Shown: piece after piece, positions 9,918 through 22,600 of the stretch
Position numbering within the stretch: position 1 is the stretch's first letter
Layout: the number at the start of each line of letters is the position of its first letter
Assembly (NCBI RefSeq): GCF_001577835.2
Contig: NC_029521.1
Span: 19,498,470-19,562,469, forward strand
Source: Coturnix japonica
Lineage: Eukaryota; Chordata; Aves; Galliformes; Phasianidae
Direction of reading: 5' to 3'
Length of the DNA stretch: 64,000 bases
Notes under the pieces: model-generated
Told to the model about the DNA's origin: nothing
The model's database searches: none
What the model saw: the letters and a program-made list of their open reading frames with translations, nothing else
Program-made: the position numbers and the translations under genes

Positions 9918-12900
9918 ATGGCGCGGTGCGGGAGACTGAGGGCAGGAACCGCCGCCAAGGTGCGGCGATGGAGGAAGGGGCACAGCAGCGATTGTAACCC
10001 CGAGACACGGCGGCACCGCCTGGCCGCGAGAAGCCGCTTCTACAGCCGGCCGGCCGGTGAGCGGAACGGGACCGGGGGGCGACGTGGGACGTGGAACATG
10101 GGGGGGGGCGGCGCAGGGTTGTGAAAGGCCTTAAAGCTCAGCGGGGTCCTGCCGCTCCTGGCTGCCAGTCGCTGCATCGAGGCCCCGGCCGCGATGGGCA
10201 CACAGTTATATGGGCAGCGCTGCATGGGCCTGCCCCGCTGTGCACTGAGTCACATCCGAACCTCAGTGCCACGCTGCTCCGTGCTAATCCTATGGGAGGA
10301 GCGATGTCCGTGTCTCATACCGGGAGCAGAGGGTGGTGGTGATACGGGACAGCCTGACCGTGGGGCTTCTCACCCGGCAGAGAAAAGCAACCTGACGGTG
10401 GACGCGGTGAAGCTGCACAATGAGCTGCAGTCAGGATCGCTGTGTGTGGAGCGGCCGAGCGGCAGCTCTCAGCTGCCCATGGAGGAGGGTGATGTCGGCG
10501 AGGCCGCCACCGAGAGGTCGTCGGGCACCTTCCTGAGCGGGCTGAGCGACTGCACCAATGTCACCTTCAGCAAAGTGCAGCGCTTCTGGGAGTCCAACTC
10601 TGCCGCACACAAAGAGGTACCAGCAGGATCAGGGCTGGCCCTGGGCTCCTGGGGCAACAATCCGAGGATGCTGAGGGCTCTGCTCGCTGTCGTGACAGAT
10701 CTGTGCCGTGCTGGCAGCTGTGACTGATGTGATTCACTCGCAGGGGGGCAAAGAGACTGAGACTGAGTATTTTGCTGCGCTGGTGAGTGACTGCCGCAGT
10801 TTGATGGCGCTCTGCTTGTGTTGGAGGCTTTGAGCATCCTCCGGCAGAGATGCTGTTGAGTTGCCCTTTGTTTCTCTGCCCCCTTCCCCAAAGCTTTGGG
10901 AAAGGCTGGTCTGCTGCAAATTCTCCTGCTGCAAACCCCTCCTGTATTCCAGATGACCACGCTGGAGGCGGTGGATTCCCCTGAGTCAGTGGCTGCCGTT
11001 GCCTACTTGCTCAACCTTGTCTTGAAGCGGTGAGCAGGGCAGGGAGTGGGGAGGGCTGCCCCGGCAGGATGGGGTCTGGCACAGTCTGAGGGACAGGCTG
11101 TGTGTGCGAATCCCTGTGTGACTGCCTGCCATTTAACCCTTTTCCCCACAGAGTCCCCAGCCCGGTACTCATAAAGAAGTTTTCAGATGCTTCAAAAGCC
11201 TTCATGAGTATCATATCCTCACAGGCCTGCAGCGGCTCCACCTCTGCACTGCGATGGGTGAGTTGCAGGGAGGGGCAGCCTCTCTGGTGGACTGAGGGTG
11301 GTCTCAGTAAGGTAATACCAGTATCCTTGCTGTCCTCTTGTAGGTCCTCTCATGCCTGGCCACTCTGCTACGAAAACAGGATTTGGCAGCCTGGAGCTAC
11401 CCTGTCACCCTCCAGGTCTACCACGGCTTGCTGAGCTTCTGTGTTCATACCAAACCCAAGGTGGGTTTTCAGCACATGTGGGTGCTGTTCCAGGGCTTGG
11501 TTCTGGGGCTGGCTGTGCTCCCTGTGCATATGGTTTCTATGCCCCCATATTCATCCACCCCCAGGTTCGGAAAGCAGCTCAGCACGGTGTGTGCTCAGTC
11601 CTGAGGGGGAGCGAGTTCATGTTTGGAGATGAGGCTCCTGAGCACCATCCTGCGGCGCCCTCCAGTGCCAAGTTCTGCGTGCAGGAGATTGAAAAAGCTG
11701 GAGGTAGGTAGGGACAGCAGGGAGAAAGGTCTTGCAAGAGTTTAGGAGAGCTTTCAGTCGTCTGTCTGTTCCCTTCTTCCCAGAGTGGGGCTTCAGTTCA
11801 CCCCAGCTCTGACATGGGGTCTTTGCTCAAGGCTGTTGTTACAAGTATGGGTGCTGCTCTGTTCCACCAGGCACCAAGGAGGCTACCACCACACTGCACG
11901 TGCTGGCCCTCCTGCGGGACCTGCTGCCCTGCTTCCCTGCGGCTGTGCTGAAGACGTGCTGCGAGACCCTGCTCAGAGTCATGACCCTCAGCCATGTGGT
12001 CAGTTCCCCTGTGTCCTTGCACGTAGTGCTTGTGCCAGTGCCTCCACCTCAGCTCTGGAAGGCATTAGGCTGCTCTGTTGGGAATCTGCAGGACCTGAAA
12101 TCAGAGCATCCCAGGCAGAGCCGGCTGGCTGGCTGCTGTAGAAGGAGGGGGACATAGATGGGGAGCTCCACTGGAGATGGGGTGTCCCTGTGGGTTGGGT
12201 AGAACACTCTTTGGGGTAGGACTGCAAAGCACAGAGGTTTTGTTTCTCCTGACCACATGTCCTTGCAGCTGGTGACAGCGTGTGCCATGCAGGCTTTCCA
12301 TAGCCTGTTCAGTGCTCAGCCCAGAACGTCCTGCATGCCAGCCGAGCTCAACGCCCAGATCATCACCGTGAGTGCAGGGATGGGTAGGGAGGGATGGGGC
12401 TATACTGGCACCACTGTCTTCAGCACCATTTTTCTTCCCTAGGCGCTGTATGACTACGTGCCCAATGCCAACGACCTGCAGCCGCTGCTCACCTGGCTGG
12501 CTACCATGGAGAAGGCACACATCAACCTGGGCAGGTGGGGAGAGGCTGGCGCTGGGCTGGGGGGAGACTGAGCTCAATCTCTCACTGTTGTTCTGTCCCT
12601 TCTCCAGACTGCAGAAGGACCTGTGCTGGGCTCACCTGCCCCGTCTCTTCTCGGCCACCATGAATTGCTTCCTGTCCCCACACTCACAGGTGGTGGCAGC
12701 TGCAGCACAGACCCTTGAGGTACCAAGTGCACGTTGCCTATGTCCTTGCTGTGGTCAGGCTGGGATCTGCCTGGGCACATGGGGCTGCACTGTATTGGGT
12801 CCAGCCCCTCTGTCCTGCCTTGGGCTGTCATATCTGCAGCTCAGCACCAAACTGTTTCCCTGTTTGCAGACCCTCCTGAACGAGTGCATTGCTCCTCACA

Positions 12901-15900
12901 TGGATGAACTGGGCAATGTCTCTGCATCTGCCCCAGCCCCTGGTTCCTATCTGTGCAAGATGTTCAGGTGAGGAACAGTGGGGCATGAGGAAGGCTGTCC
13001 CCGTGGGTCCGGCTTGGTCCCTGTCATCACCTATCTCTCCTTGCCAGGTCTGTGGAGGAAGGCCTAACGTACCGTTTCCACGCAGCATGGGATGGCGTGC
13101 TGCAAGTACTGGAGGTTTTCTTCGAGGTGTGTGGGAAGCAGTGCTATCCCATCATGAGGAAGGTGAGTGAGATGGGGAGGCTGCAGGGCCAGTGTGCTCG
13201 GCTGGCTCCTTGCTCAGCCTCCTGTCTGTCCCCACAGTGCCTGCAGTCCCTGTGTGACCTGCGCCTCTCTCCGCACTTCCCCTATACTGCTGAGGTGGAC
13301 CGGGCAGTGGGGGCTGCCGTGGGTGCCATGGGCCCTGAAGTGCTGCTGGAAGCTGTACCCCTGCAGATCGATGGCAAGGAGTGAGCATGGCCCTGGGCTG
13401 GTTGGGGGTCCAGCAGTAGAGGATGCTTATTTCTGGCAGATAGATTGCTTTTTTTCTATCAACCAGGGCCTGTCTGCTTGATCACAGCAGGCACCTTGTG
13501 TAGCTTCCAGCCTCAGCTGCTATGAAGGCTGCCTAGAGTATCACTGTGCCCAGCTCTGGGGCTGTGCCCCATGCCCAAAGTCTGATGCTCCCCTGACCTT
13601 GTGCTCCCTCTGCAGGGAGACGCTGGATTTCCCCCGCAGCTGGCTGCTGCCTGTGCTGCGGGACCACGTGCAAGGTGCACGGCTTGGCTTCTTCACCAGC
13701 TACTTCCTGCCCTTGGCAGCCACTCTAAAGAGCAGAGGTGAAGAGCAGTGGCTGGTGGGGCTCTGGGTACTTAGTGCTGGGTGCTCTGCAGGTGCTCTGT
13801 TCCTCAGGGCAGAGCCATCTCTGCTGTTCTGTTCATTTCTTCCTTCTCTTTTGCAGCCTTGGAATTTGCCCAGGCTGGGAAGAGCCTGGAGTCCAAGATC
13901 TACGACACACTGCAGTGGCAGGTAACACAGTGCCCACCACCCCTGTCATTGCCTATCTGCAGTGCTAGCCTAGGTGTCCTGGCCTCCCACTGACTCCTTT
14001 GCTTCCAGGTATGGACACTACTGCCTGGCTTCTGCACCCGCCCCACAGATGTGGTGGAGGCCTTCAAGGGGCTGGCACGCACCCTGGGCATGGCCATAAG
14101 TGAGCGCCCGGACCTCCGCCCCACCGTGTGCCAGGCTCTGCGCACCCTCATCCACCACGGCTGTGGGACAGGTGGGGGTTGGACACTGCCATGGCAAGGG
14201 GGGCTGTCCCTGTTCCCCACAGTGACCCACTGAGGGCAGGTGTGGGGTGTGATGCTGATGCACACCCCCTTGTCTTTCTCTCTCCAGATGCAGAGCGAGC
14301 AGAAGTGGGTCGTTTTGCCAAAAATTTCCTGCCCATTCTATTCAATGTGTATAGTCAGCCTGAGGAGGATGGAGGCAGCAGCGGGCAGCGCCGCTCTGTG
14401 CTGGACACTGTGCGTGCCTACCTGACCATCACAGACCCACAGGTGAGTATCTGGGGAGATGGGGCAGACTCTGCTGGCCACAGCTGTTTTCTCCTGGCAC
14501 TAGAAGGTCTTGCTGAGCCAGCTGCAGAGCCTGCAGCTTGACCCCATATGTGCATAGGGGCGGGAGGGGCAGCCTTACTAACTCTGTGCCTGCCTTGCAG
14601 ATGGTGTGTGGGTTCCTGCAGAAAGCCAGTGAGAAGCTGACCAGTCCTGAGAGCTCAGAGTTTGCCAGGTAACACCCAGGGGCTGATACTGATGAGTGAA
14701 CCTGTTGGCTCACTCCTACCGTGCAGCACTCAAGCTGCAGGATACATCATTCTCTTGCATCAAACAGAGCACCTAGCTTGAGTCTTAAGCTTGGTTGGGG
14801 AATGTTGATGGCCCTCTGCCTATCTCCCTCATTATCCCAATTTGCTGCAGGCTCTCCATCCTGGACCTGGTGGTGGCAATGTCTCCCTATGCCAGCGAGG
14901 AGGCCCTGGACTCCCTGTATCAGACTATCCAGCCTTCTCTCCAGGTTGGTTTGCTCCCAGCCCTAGCAGCACAACGGGGCATCTCAGTGGGCCAAGGACC
15001 ACCCTGACTGCAGTGTCACTGCTTGTCCCTGCAGAGCAAGGACCACAGCATGCAGAAGAAGGCATATCGTGTGCTGGAGGAAGTATGTGCTGCCCCACAT
15101 GCCCCGTGCCAGGCCTTTGTCCACTCACATCTGGAACAGTTGCAGGCAGTGCTGCTGGATTCACTCAAGAGCGCAGCATCCCCAGCCAAGAGGGTGAGAG
15201 TGAGGGCTGCTGTGGGGCGGGGGTAGGGCTGTGTCTTTGCATCTGACAGTGCTGGGCTCTTTCTCTCCTCAGCCCCGGCTGAAGTGCCTGTTCCACATTG
15301 TGAAGCAGCTCTCAGCCAAGCATGAGCCCTTCGTCACTGCCCTGGTCCCAGAGGTGAGTGTGGGACTCGGGTGCACGCTCAGGGGTGGCCATTGGGTTGT
15401 GACGTGCTCTGTGCCTCCAGGTCATCCTGTGCACCAAAGAGGTGTCAGTGGGAGCCCGCAAGAATGCCTTCATGCTGCTGGTGGAGATGGGACATGCCTT
15501 CATCCGCTTTGGGCCCACTCCCCAAGGTAAGCAGCTGTTGCTCAGCTCCATCACTGCTCTCATCCAGGGGGTCAGACCTATACCTGCCCCATGTCCTGAG
15601 CTGTCCCCTCTTGCAGAGGCTATGGAGCGGTTCCTGCTCTTGATCTACGCGGGGCTGACGGGTTCAGTCACCATGATCAGCTGCACGGTGCTGGCACTCA
15701 CACGCCTGTTCTTTGAGTTTAAAGGTAAGTGGAAGCTGCAGGGACAATATGGGGCACAGCACTGCCAGGCAGCAGGACAGGGCTGTGCCCACCAGTGCAC
15801 ACTGTGCTGCTGCATTGCAGATCACATGGAACTGAGCGTGGTGGAGCAGCTGCTGCAGAACATCTGCCTGCTGCTGGGCTCTCGCACACGTGATGTGGTG

Positions 15901-18558
15901 AAGGCTGCCCTGGGCTTCCTCAAAGTCATGCTGTTTCTGGTTGACACCACAGTGCTGGCAAAGCACGTCCAGACCATGGTGAGAGCACCATGCATGGCGG
16001 CAGGGTACAGCTGTGCTGCTATGGGATAGGTGTGAGTGATGCAGGGAGGTGGAGGGGTGGGGATTCAGGAGAAGGTAAGAGACCAAGACAGGGGTCTCTG
16101 AGCTCAGAGGTCTGTCTGTGCTGGCAGCTGGAGGCTGTAGGCAACCTTTCAGATGACATGAGGCGTCACTTCCGCATGAAGCTGAGGAACCTCTTCACCA
16201 AATTCATCCGCAAATTCGGGTGAGCCGGGGCTGCTGGGAGCAGTGCTGAGCACTGCGGGAGTTCTTGCACTGCAGGAACTGATGGCTTTGTGTCCTCCCC
16301 AGCTTCGAGCTGGTGCAGGGGCTGCTGCCAGCTGAGTTCCACAAGGTCCTGGTGAACATCCGCAAGGCTGAAGCTCGCAGCCGCAAGCAGCGTGCCTTGA
16401 AGCAAGCAGCTGCAGAGGAGGAGGAGGAGGAGGCACCGGCCCAGCCCAAGGGAGACAGGTAGAGATGGGCTGGGGTGAAGCCTCAGCAGAGGGCCTGGTG
16501 CTGGATCTGCTTGGCCAGCATCTGTAGAGATGCTGAGGACATCACTGGCATTGGCTCGTGCTGTGGGCAGGGTGGGGCTTGCATCTCTGCCTTGCTCTGT
16601 CTACCTTGTGCTCTCTGCCTTGTGCCCAGCATGGAGGAGATCCTGGCAGACTCAGAAGAGGAAGAGGAGGAAGAAGAGGAACGGCGGCGGGGCAAGGGGC
16701 GGAAAAAACAAGCACGGCAGAAGGGCCAGGCATGGCTGAAAGAAGGGGAAGAGGATGAGCCTCTCAACTTCCTGGACCCCAATGTGTCACAGCGAGTGCT
16801 GGGTGAGCACCAGAGCCTTTGTAGTGGGGTACTGCTCACTGGGGAGCGGGTCCTTCCCCAGGCCCTGACCTGTCTCTGTGTGTAGCCACCGAACCAAACC
16901 TGAAGAGGTCCAGAGGAGTGAAGCACGACTTCCAGGTGTCTGAGGATGGGCGTCTGATCATCCATGATGAGGAGGAGGAGATTGGCAACAATGAAACCAA
17001 AGGTACTGTCTGACAGGACGTGCTCTGACACATGGTACAATTTTCTTCCTGCCCATCTGTATGTGCAGACTTGGGGAATTGTGGTTAGAAGTGGCAGGCA
17101 TTGGTGTGGTCATGTCACCAGGCACAGTGCTTTGCCAGGGCGAGCCTGGGGGGGCACCCTGTCCTGGAGGCTGGCACAGTGCTAGGCATCTCTGCTAGCA
17201 TCTTGTACTGACTGCCTTGTCCTGTGCCCCAGGAGTGGACGAGGAGGTGGCAGATGTGCTGGAAGAAGTGGGCCTTCGTAGTGTGAGTATGGGGCACAGG
17301 GGAAATGTGAGATGCCTGGCTCTACCTAGGAGCTGCTTGGAGTGGGGCATGAGGCTGCAGTGGGATGGAGGGTGTGTGGTGGGTGTGGAAGGTCTCTGGA
17401 CCCCATGGAAGGAAGCAGGAGGCTGTGTGTCTATGGAAGGACATTGCTGTAAGGACAAGCTAGCCACAGTGACCCAGTATCTTTCTTCTGCAGAAGAAAA
17501 GCCAGAAGCGCCGGTTCAGAGAAGAGCCAGATGATGATGAACCGGAGACTGGGAACTACTCTCAGTATAGAGGTAATTGCATGTCATGCCTGTGCCCACT
17601 CTGCAGGTGCCAGAACAGGCTGGGCTGTTCTAGGGTGGCTGGCTCTGAGTTCTGTGCTGGAGGCAGAAACAGGAACAGCTCCCAAACTATGGAAGCTGGG
17701 AGCCTGGCCCTGGCTCCCCTTTCCCACCACACACCCTTTTTCTAGCTGGAGGCTCTGGGATCCACCGGCCACTAGACAAGAAGCCAGCCTTTGGTGCAGA
17801 GTACAGATCCAAGGTGAGCACACAAGAGGTGGCAGGGTTTTGGGGGGAGATGTCTTGGCTCTGCTGGGGCAGGATTTCTGCTGGTCTCAGGGGCAAGGAA
17901 GTGCTGGGGGGCATCTGTGCTCCAAAAGAAGTTGCTCAATGCTTAGTACTCATTAATATTTCCAGCCTGCCTGGCAGTTCCTGCTCACCACTCACACCAT
18001 GCGCTTGGTGCAGCAGCATCATTTGGGTGGGAGATTTGTCCTGGGAGCCACGTGCTCAGCTGGCACCCCACTGCAGCATAGTCCTTGGTGTGACTGTACC
18101 AGGGCTGTCCAGAATGGGACACTCACATCTCCCTTTATGCTTCATCTTGGTATCTCCTACAGAAAGGGAAAGGTGATGTGAAGAAGAAGGGCCAGCTCGA
18201 CCCCTATGCCTACATCCCCCTGAACAGAGCTAAACTCAACAAAAGGTGGGACTGAGCAGGAAGGGCATGGTATAGGGAGGGGGGGATATCCTGGGTCTGG
18301 TCCTGCACATTGTTGTTACCATTTCTTGTGGTCTGAGGGGGCTCCCTGCCAGCCTCTGTGCTGCTCCTTGCAGCCACATTGCACAGGCCTGTGCCAGGGG
18401 CTGTCTGTGCCTTGTACCCATGTTAATCTGTCTCCCTGCTCCTTCCTCCCTCCAGGAAGCAGGCAAAAATGCAGGGCCAGTTCAAGGGCCTCATGAAGGG
18501 TGCCCAGCGAGGGGCCAAGGCTGGCCGCAAGAACCGGATGAAGGAGCGTCGCCCTTGA
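9918..18558 (+). CDS. RRP12: RRP12, HEAT-repeat ribosome biogenesis and export factor (34 exons)
   Basis: Nucleolar HEAT-repeat protein required for pre-rRNA processing and export of pre-ribosomal subunits. Exons: 9918-10056, 10381-10616, 10699-10782, 10953-11029, 11152-11257, 11344-11460, 11565-11703, 11871-11998, 12269-12367, 12443-12534, 12608-12719, 12870-12967, 13048-13162, 13238-13380, 13616-13737, 13857-13921, 14009-14171, 14288-14442, 14601-14668, 14851-14944, 15035-15193, 15273-15353, 15421-15526, 15617-15724, 15821-15978, 16128-16219, 16303-16458, 16630-16802, 16886-17002, 17233-17282, 17494-17572, 17746-17813, 18163-18245, 18456-18558. Sum 3,885 nt, 1,294 aa (human 1,297). The N-terminus is basic ([12 protein letters not shown]). 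The middle is helical (for example [20 protein letters not shown] and [19 protein letters not shown]). Acidic runs are encoded in exons 27-29, then a very basic nucleolar-type tail ends NRMKERRP. All introns look ordinary and most are under 350 bp. Confidence 0.97.
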
Positions 18559-18745
18559 GGAGCTGTGGGTGGTGCTCTGTGCATCCACCTGCCTGAGGAC
18601 AGGACTGGTGATAACCTGAGGCATTCAGGCTCTGGAGGACAGGGACTTTGTGAGTGCAGCCTCCTGAGGAAGCGACCCCTGTGGACTCCTGGCCCAAGCC
18701 CTGTCCTCCTGTGCCTAAAGGAAGGCGATGGGGTGACTGCTACAG

Positions 18746-18790
18746 GTGTGTGTGTGTGTGTGTGAGAATAAACGTGTGACAAACATCTCC
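18746..18790 (+). terminator. RRP12: RRP12 3' end: TG repeat and poly(A) signal
   Basis: A (TG)n run at about 18746-18764 directly precedes AATAAA at 18767-18772, about 210 nt after the stop codon. A GT-rich element follows (GTGTGACAAACATCTCCTGTT). The repeat abutting the signal is unusual and may be length-polymorphic. Confidence 0.85.
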
Positions 18791-19559
18791 TGTTAATATC
18801 CAGCCTGGAATCCTCCTTTCTTTCCTGCAAGCACCTCACACAGCGTGTCCCCTGCAGTGCAGCAGGTCCTGGGATGGAGGGGATGGAGTAGGAGCCTTCT
18901 GTGGTGCCTGTCCTGTGGCTCTCACTGGCTCTGCATCTGCTTTGCCCATCTCAGTCATGCCTTGCAAGGGCTTTTCTCTTACCTGCGAGAGCTGAGATGG
19001 AGCCTTTGCTGTGACCACCTCCCAGAAGCACAAGTAATCCTGGATCTATAGCTGCCCAGGTTGGATGAGCAGCTGTTTCTGCTCTGAGTCCAATGTCCCA
19101 TGGCTCACAGTACAGAGTATGTGTTTGTGAACGTATCTTCCTTCCTCTTTTGTATTAAAAAGCCTTTAGTCCTTTGTCATTTCATATCACGGTAGCTTAC
19201 ATGCTGGAACTGCAACGCTTTTCAGTCTCCTAATAAGCTAAAGGGATTGTGCTTGTTCAGCCTCTTACTGCAGGCTGCAAATCCACTTTGTGGTTCTCTG
19301 CTTCTTTTTCTTTGGTCATTTATTTCCAAGATCCCTTTAAAAGCTCGGGGCTGAGGAGGAGCCGTTGCACTTGGCTGGGGATCTGCCCGTATCCTGCTCT
19401 CCCTAAGGGGTCACTGTGTGCCCCTTGAGGCTGTGCCGTGCCCCGGTGCAGCCATAAGGCAGCTGTCAGCCTTGTGTCAGGACAGGCAGCTCCAGCAGCG
19501 CTCGGCTCTATACACCGCCAGCAGGAGCCATGTGTGCCCGCTGCCCTTCATCTCCTGCG
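18791..19559. other. Spacer between RRP12 and ARHGAP19; no FRAT gene present
   Basis: About 770 bp of unique DNA with no open frame longer than about 70 codons and no recognisable exon. In human the intronless FRAT1 and FRAT2 genes lie between RRP12 and ARHGAP19; nothing of them is visible here or in ARHGAP19 intron 1. Confidence 0.6.
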
Positions 19560-19687
19560 GTCCGTTCGAACCGACCAATGGTAGCGAGGCCGTAACGCCT
19601 CCAGCCAATAGCGACGGGCAGGTCGGGAGGGGCGGGACCGCGGGGTGGCGCGGTGGGCCAATGGGGAGGCGGGGCGGCAGGTATGAG
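19560..19687 (+). promoter_or_regulatory. ARHGAP19: ARHGAP19 promoter with three CCAAT boxes
   Basis: CCAAT boxes at 19575-19579, 19605-19609 and 19658-19662 (start-to-start spacings of 30 and 53 bp) lie in a CpG island just before the start codon, with GGGGCGGG Sp1-type sites and a TTCGAA at 19565-19570. Multiple evenly spaced NF-Y boxes are typical of genes induced in G2/M, which fits a mitotic RhoGAP. The cell-cycle link is inference. Confidence 0.65.
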
Positions 19688-22600
19688 ATGGCGGCGGGAG
19701 CGCCGGCAGCCGGGGTGCGGCGGGGCGGCAGGTAGGAGCGGGGCGGGGGGCGGTGTGTCACCGGGGGGCGGTGTGTGTGTGTGTGTGTGTGTCCGGGGTC
19801 GGTCGGTGTGTCCGGGTCTGAGCGGAGCCGAGCGGCGGCGTGGAGCCCATCCCATCCCATCCCGCAGTGCCGCATTGCGGGCCGCCCTCGGCGTGCTTTG
19901 CCGCATCGCTCCGTTTCGGGCGGTGAAGCGGCTGTAATTACAACCAGCTTCTTCGCAAGCGTTTTCCCCCGAGCTGCCGATAGCAAAACGTGCGGTACGC
20001 TGCTGTACAGCGGCCCCGCTGCACGGCATAGCAGGACTGAACGCGTTTGCGTTCGGCCGGTAACGCTCGAACCGGGCAGAGCAGCGCAGAGCAGCGCTCC
20101 TACCGGGCACGGTGCGGAGGCAGGAGCTGCTGAGCCGGCCCAGCCCTCCCCGCCGGCTCCTCCCCGCAGCCCCGTGCTGCCGTCCCGGTCCCGCTCTGTG
20201 CACAGCCCCGCACCAGCCCTGCACGTGAGCTGTGTGTTCTCTCCTCTGTCCTGATTGTTTTCCCCGTCCTTCCTCGCCCTCCTTTTTAACAGCGTCCCCA
20301 GAAAAGCTGGCAAGTTTCAGTTCTATCAGTCACGCTGACTGATAGCGCTGCCTCCCCTCTTGGGATTCCTCCTCTTTTTCTGTCCCTCCAGCATTATCTC
20401 GCAGCCCTCTGAAGGCAGGGGATTGCCTTTGTTCTGTGTTTGTACGGCACGGAGCACGGCGGAGTCCCCAGCTGTGACTGAGGTTCCCAGTGCCACAGGG
20501 ATAAAAGTGAATAGAGCAGTAATGAGGAGAGGCAGCTGCTGCCATCTAAAAGGTTCCATTTTGCTGCTGGTTTCTGTGAAATTACGACTGGATCTGAGGC
20601 AGCTCCTTTACAGCCGCTTTGTATAAAGGCTTACGTTAAAATAAATACATTTACCAACTTTATGTTGCACTGAAAATCATGAAGGCTGCAGCAGCATTAT
20701 TTATTTAGGTTGTTAAGGCAGATGGATGAACCTGCAAATCCTTAATGCAGAAGTAGAGGGTTTCTGGCTGTTCCTGTGTGCTTGCAGAGTGTCAGACGGG
20801 ATCTGGAGCTATCCCATGGCACAGGATCAGCCTGAACAGCAGTGAAGATGTAGGATGGGGCTCATTCAGCAGCTCTGCAGTGAGTCTGTAGCCCCAAGGT
20901 GCCTTTCAGTCTGCCTCCCTTAGCACCAGAAGGCGACTGGGTGCTGTGATGTGCTGCAGGCTGATTGAAACGTGGCTGTGTTGACTTTACAGCTTTCCAG
21001 TGGATCTTATGAAAAGCTCCATAAAAGGATTCTCTGGGGTCTAAGCTGAAACATTTCACGTTGAAATGCAAAGTTCTCAGTGTTTCATGTATATCATGCT
21101 GCCTTGCTGCTGCGGTCTGGCTCGCCACCAGTAATGTTTTCCATATTCAGTTTGTTCCAAGCCCACTTTCCCCCTCTTGCAGCCCTTTATCATCCTGGAT
21201 AGGTCTGTCTCTGGGTTTACATCACACTTGTGAGGCTCATGTGGCTGAGGTCTGCTCGAGTCTTTTGCTGAGACAGGATCTGAATTCATAGATGATAGCA
21301 GGAATTTGGATATCCAGTGTATTCAATGCCCAAAAGATGGCCGAGTGCTGCATTAGTTCCAGGTTGTCCAGCACAGGCTGCTATCACATAATAGCAGCTT
21401 TGTTCCTCAGTTCCCTGCTGTTTAAATTGTATATTATTATCTGATTCCCATAGCCAAAAGGCTGAATCACTCCATGTCATCTGTTTAGTTGCGAAGAAAG
21501 CAAAGCAACAATTAAAAAAGGCAGTTTTTATTACGGCTCACTAGGATGAAGCCTAGAAACAGTGGTCAAGGCTTGGCACTCACTGTGCTATGCGTTCTGT
21601 GCTCATCACAAAAGGACTCTCTTTGCCCTTACAGACCTCATGAGTATAACCCTCGGCAAAAATCGCTGCGTGTTTTTCTTGACATTTTTCAGAGGCAAAT
21701 CAGTCACCCTATAGGGAGTTACTGTGCTAAATCTGAGGGCTGAATGTGATCTTTGTGACGCCGCCTTACAAGAATGTTGGTCCCAAGTACAGTCCTCAAA
21801 ACAACCTTAAAAGTGAAGTCACTTCTCGTGTCTCTGCAGCCCATTCCCACCAGAGTTCTTTTAATTTTATTTATCTATTTTTAATGGAGGAAATAATTTG
21901 TCTCCTAGTCCTTTTGTACTTAAAATGATTTCACATCATTCCGCTCTGGTCCTTTCATCTCTTAGCGAAACGTGGGATGGCTCCTATCTGGCTCTGGAAT
22001 ACTGCCTTCAGACGCCCTCATTAATTGATTCCTTGCTCTGGCACAGCACAGGGACGATGCTCCTTCTCTCTCCCCAAGGAAACGTGAGCCCGGGTGCATC
22101 CATTCCATCTCCCTTTGTGCTTAGCCAGGCACAGAATCCCCGTGTTTTGTGTTCCCCAGCAGTGTCTGCTTATCGCTCTGCGCTCAGTGCTCGCTGCTTG
22201 CCTGGCTGTTCCTCAGTCGAAAGATTTTGTTATTATATGGGGAGATTTTCTTCCATTATCTGCCTTATTTTCAAAAGCTCTTTAATCCTTTTTCTCCTGC
22301 CTGGTAAGACTCGCCTGCTGCAGTGTGACTGAGGCATTAGCTTTGCTGCAACAACATCCCAAGTGCACAAAGTGATGCTGGGCTGCATTCTGCCCGCTGG
22401 ATGAGATGCAGCTCCAGCTCTTCCACTTTCCCAGCTAGAAAAACACAGCTCGTTTCTTGCCCCAGAGGTGCCTCATCCTTCTTTCTCCTTATGCTCTATT
22501 TAATGCTGCTGGAATCTGCTTCTGCCTTCTCATGTACGGACTTGCAGCTCTTACAGCTACTTGAATTGTTCTGAAGCAGGCAGGTCTCACCCATCTGAAC

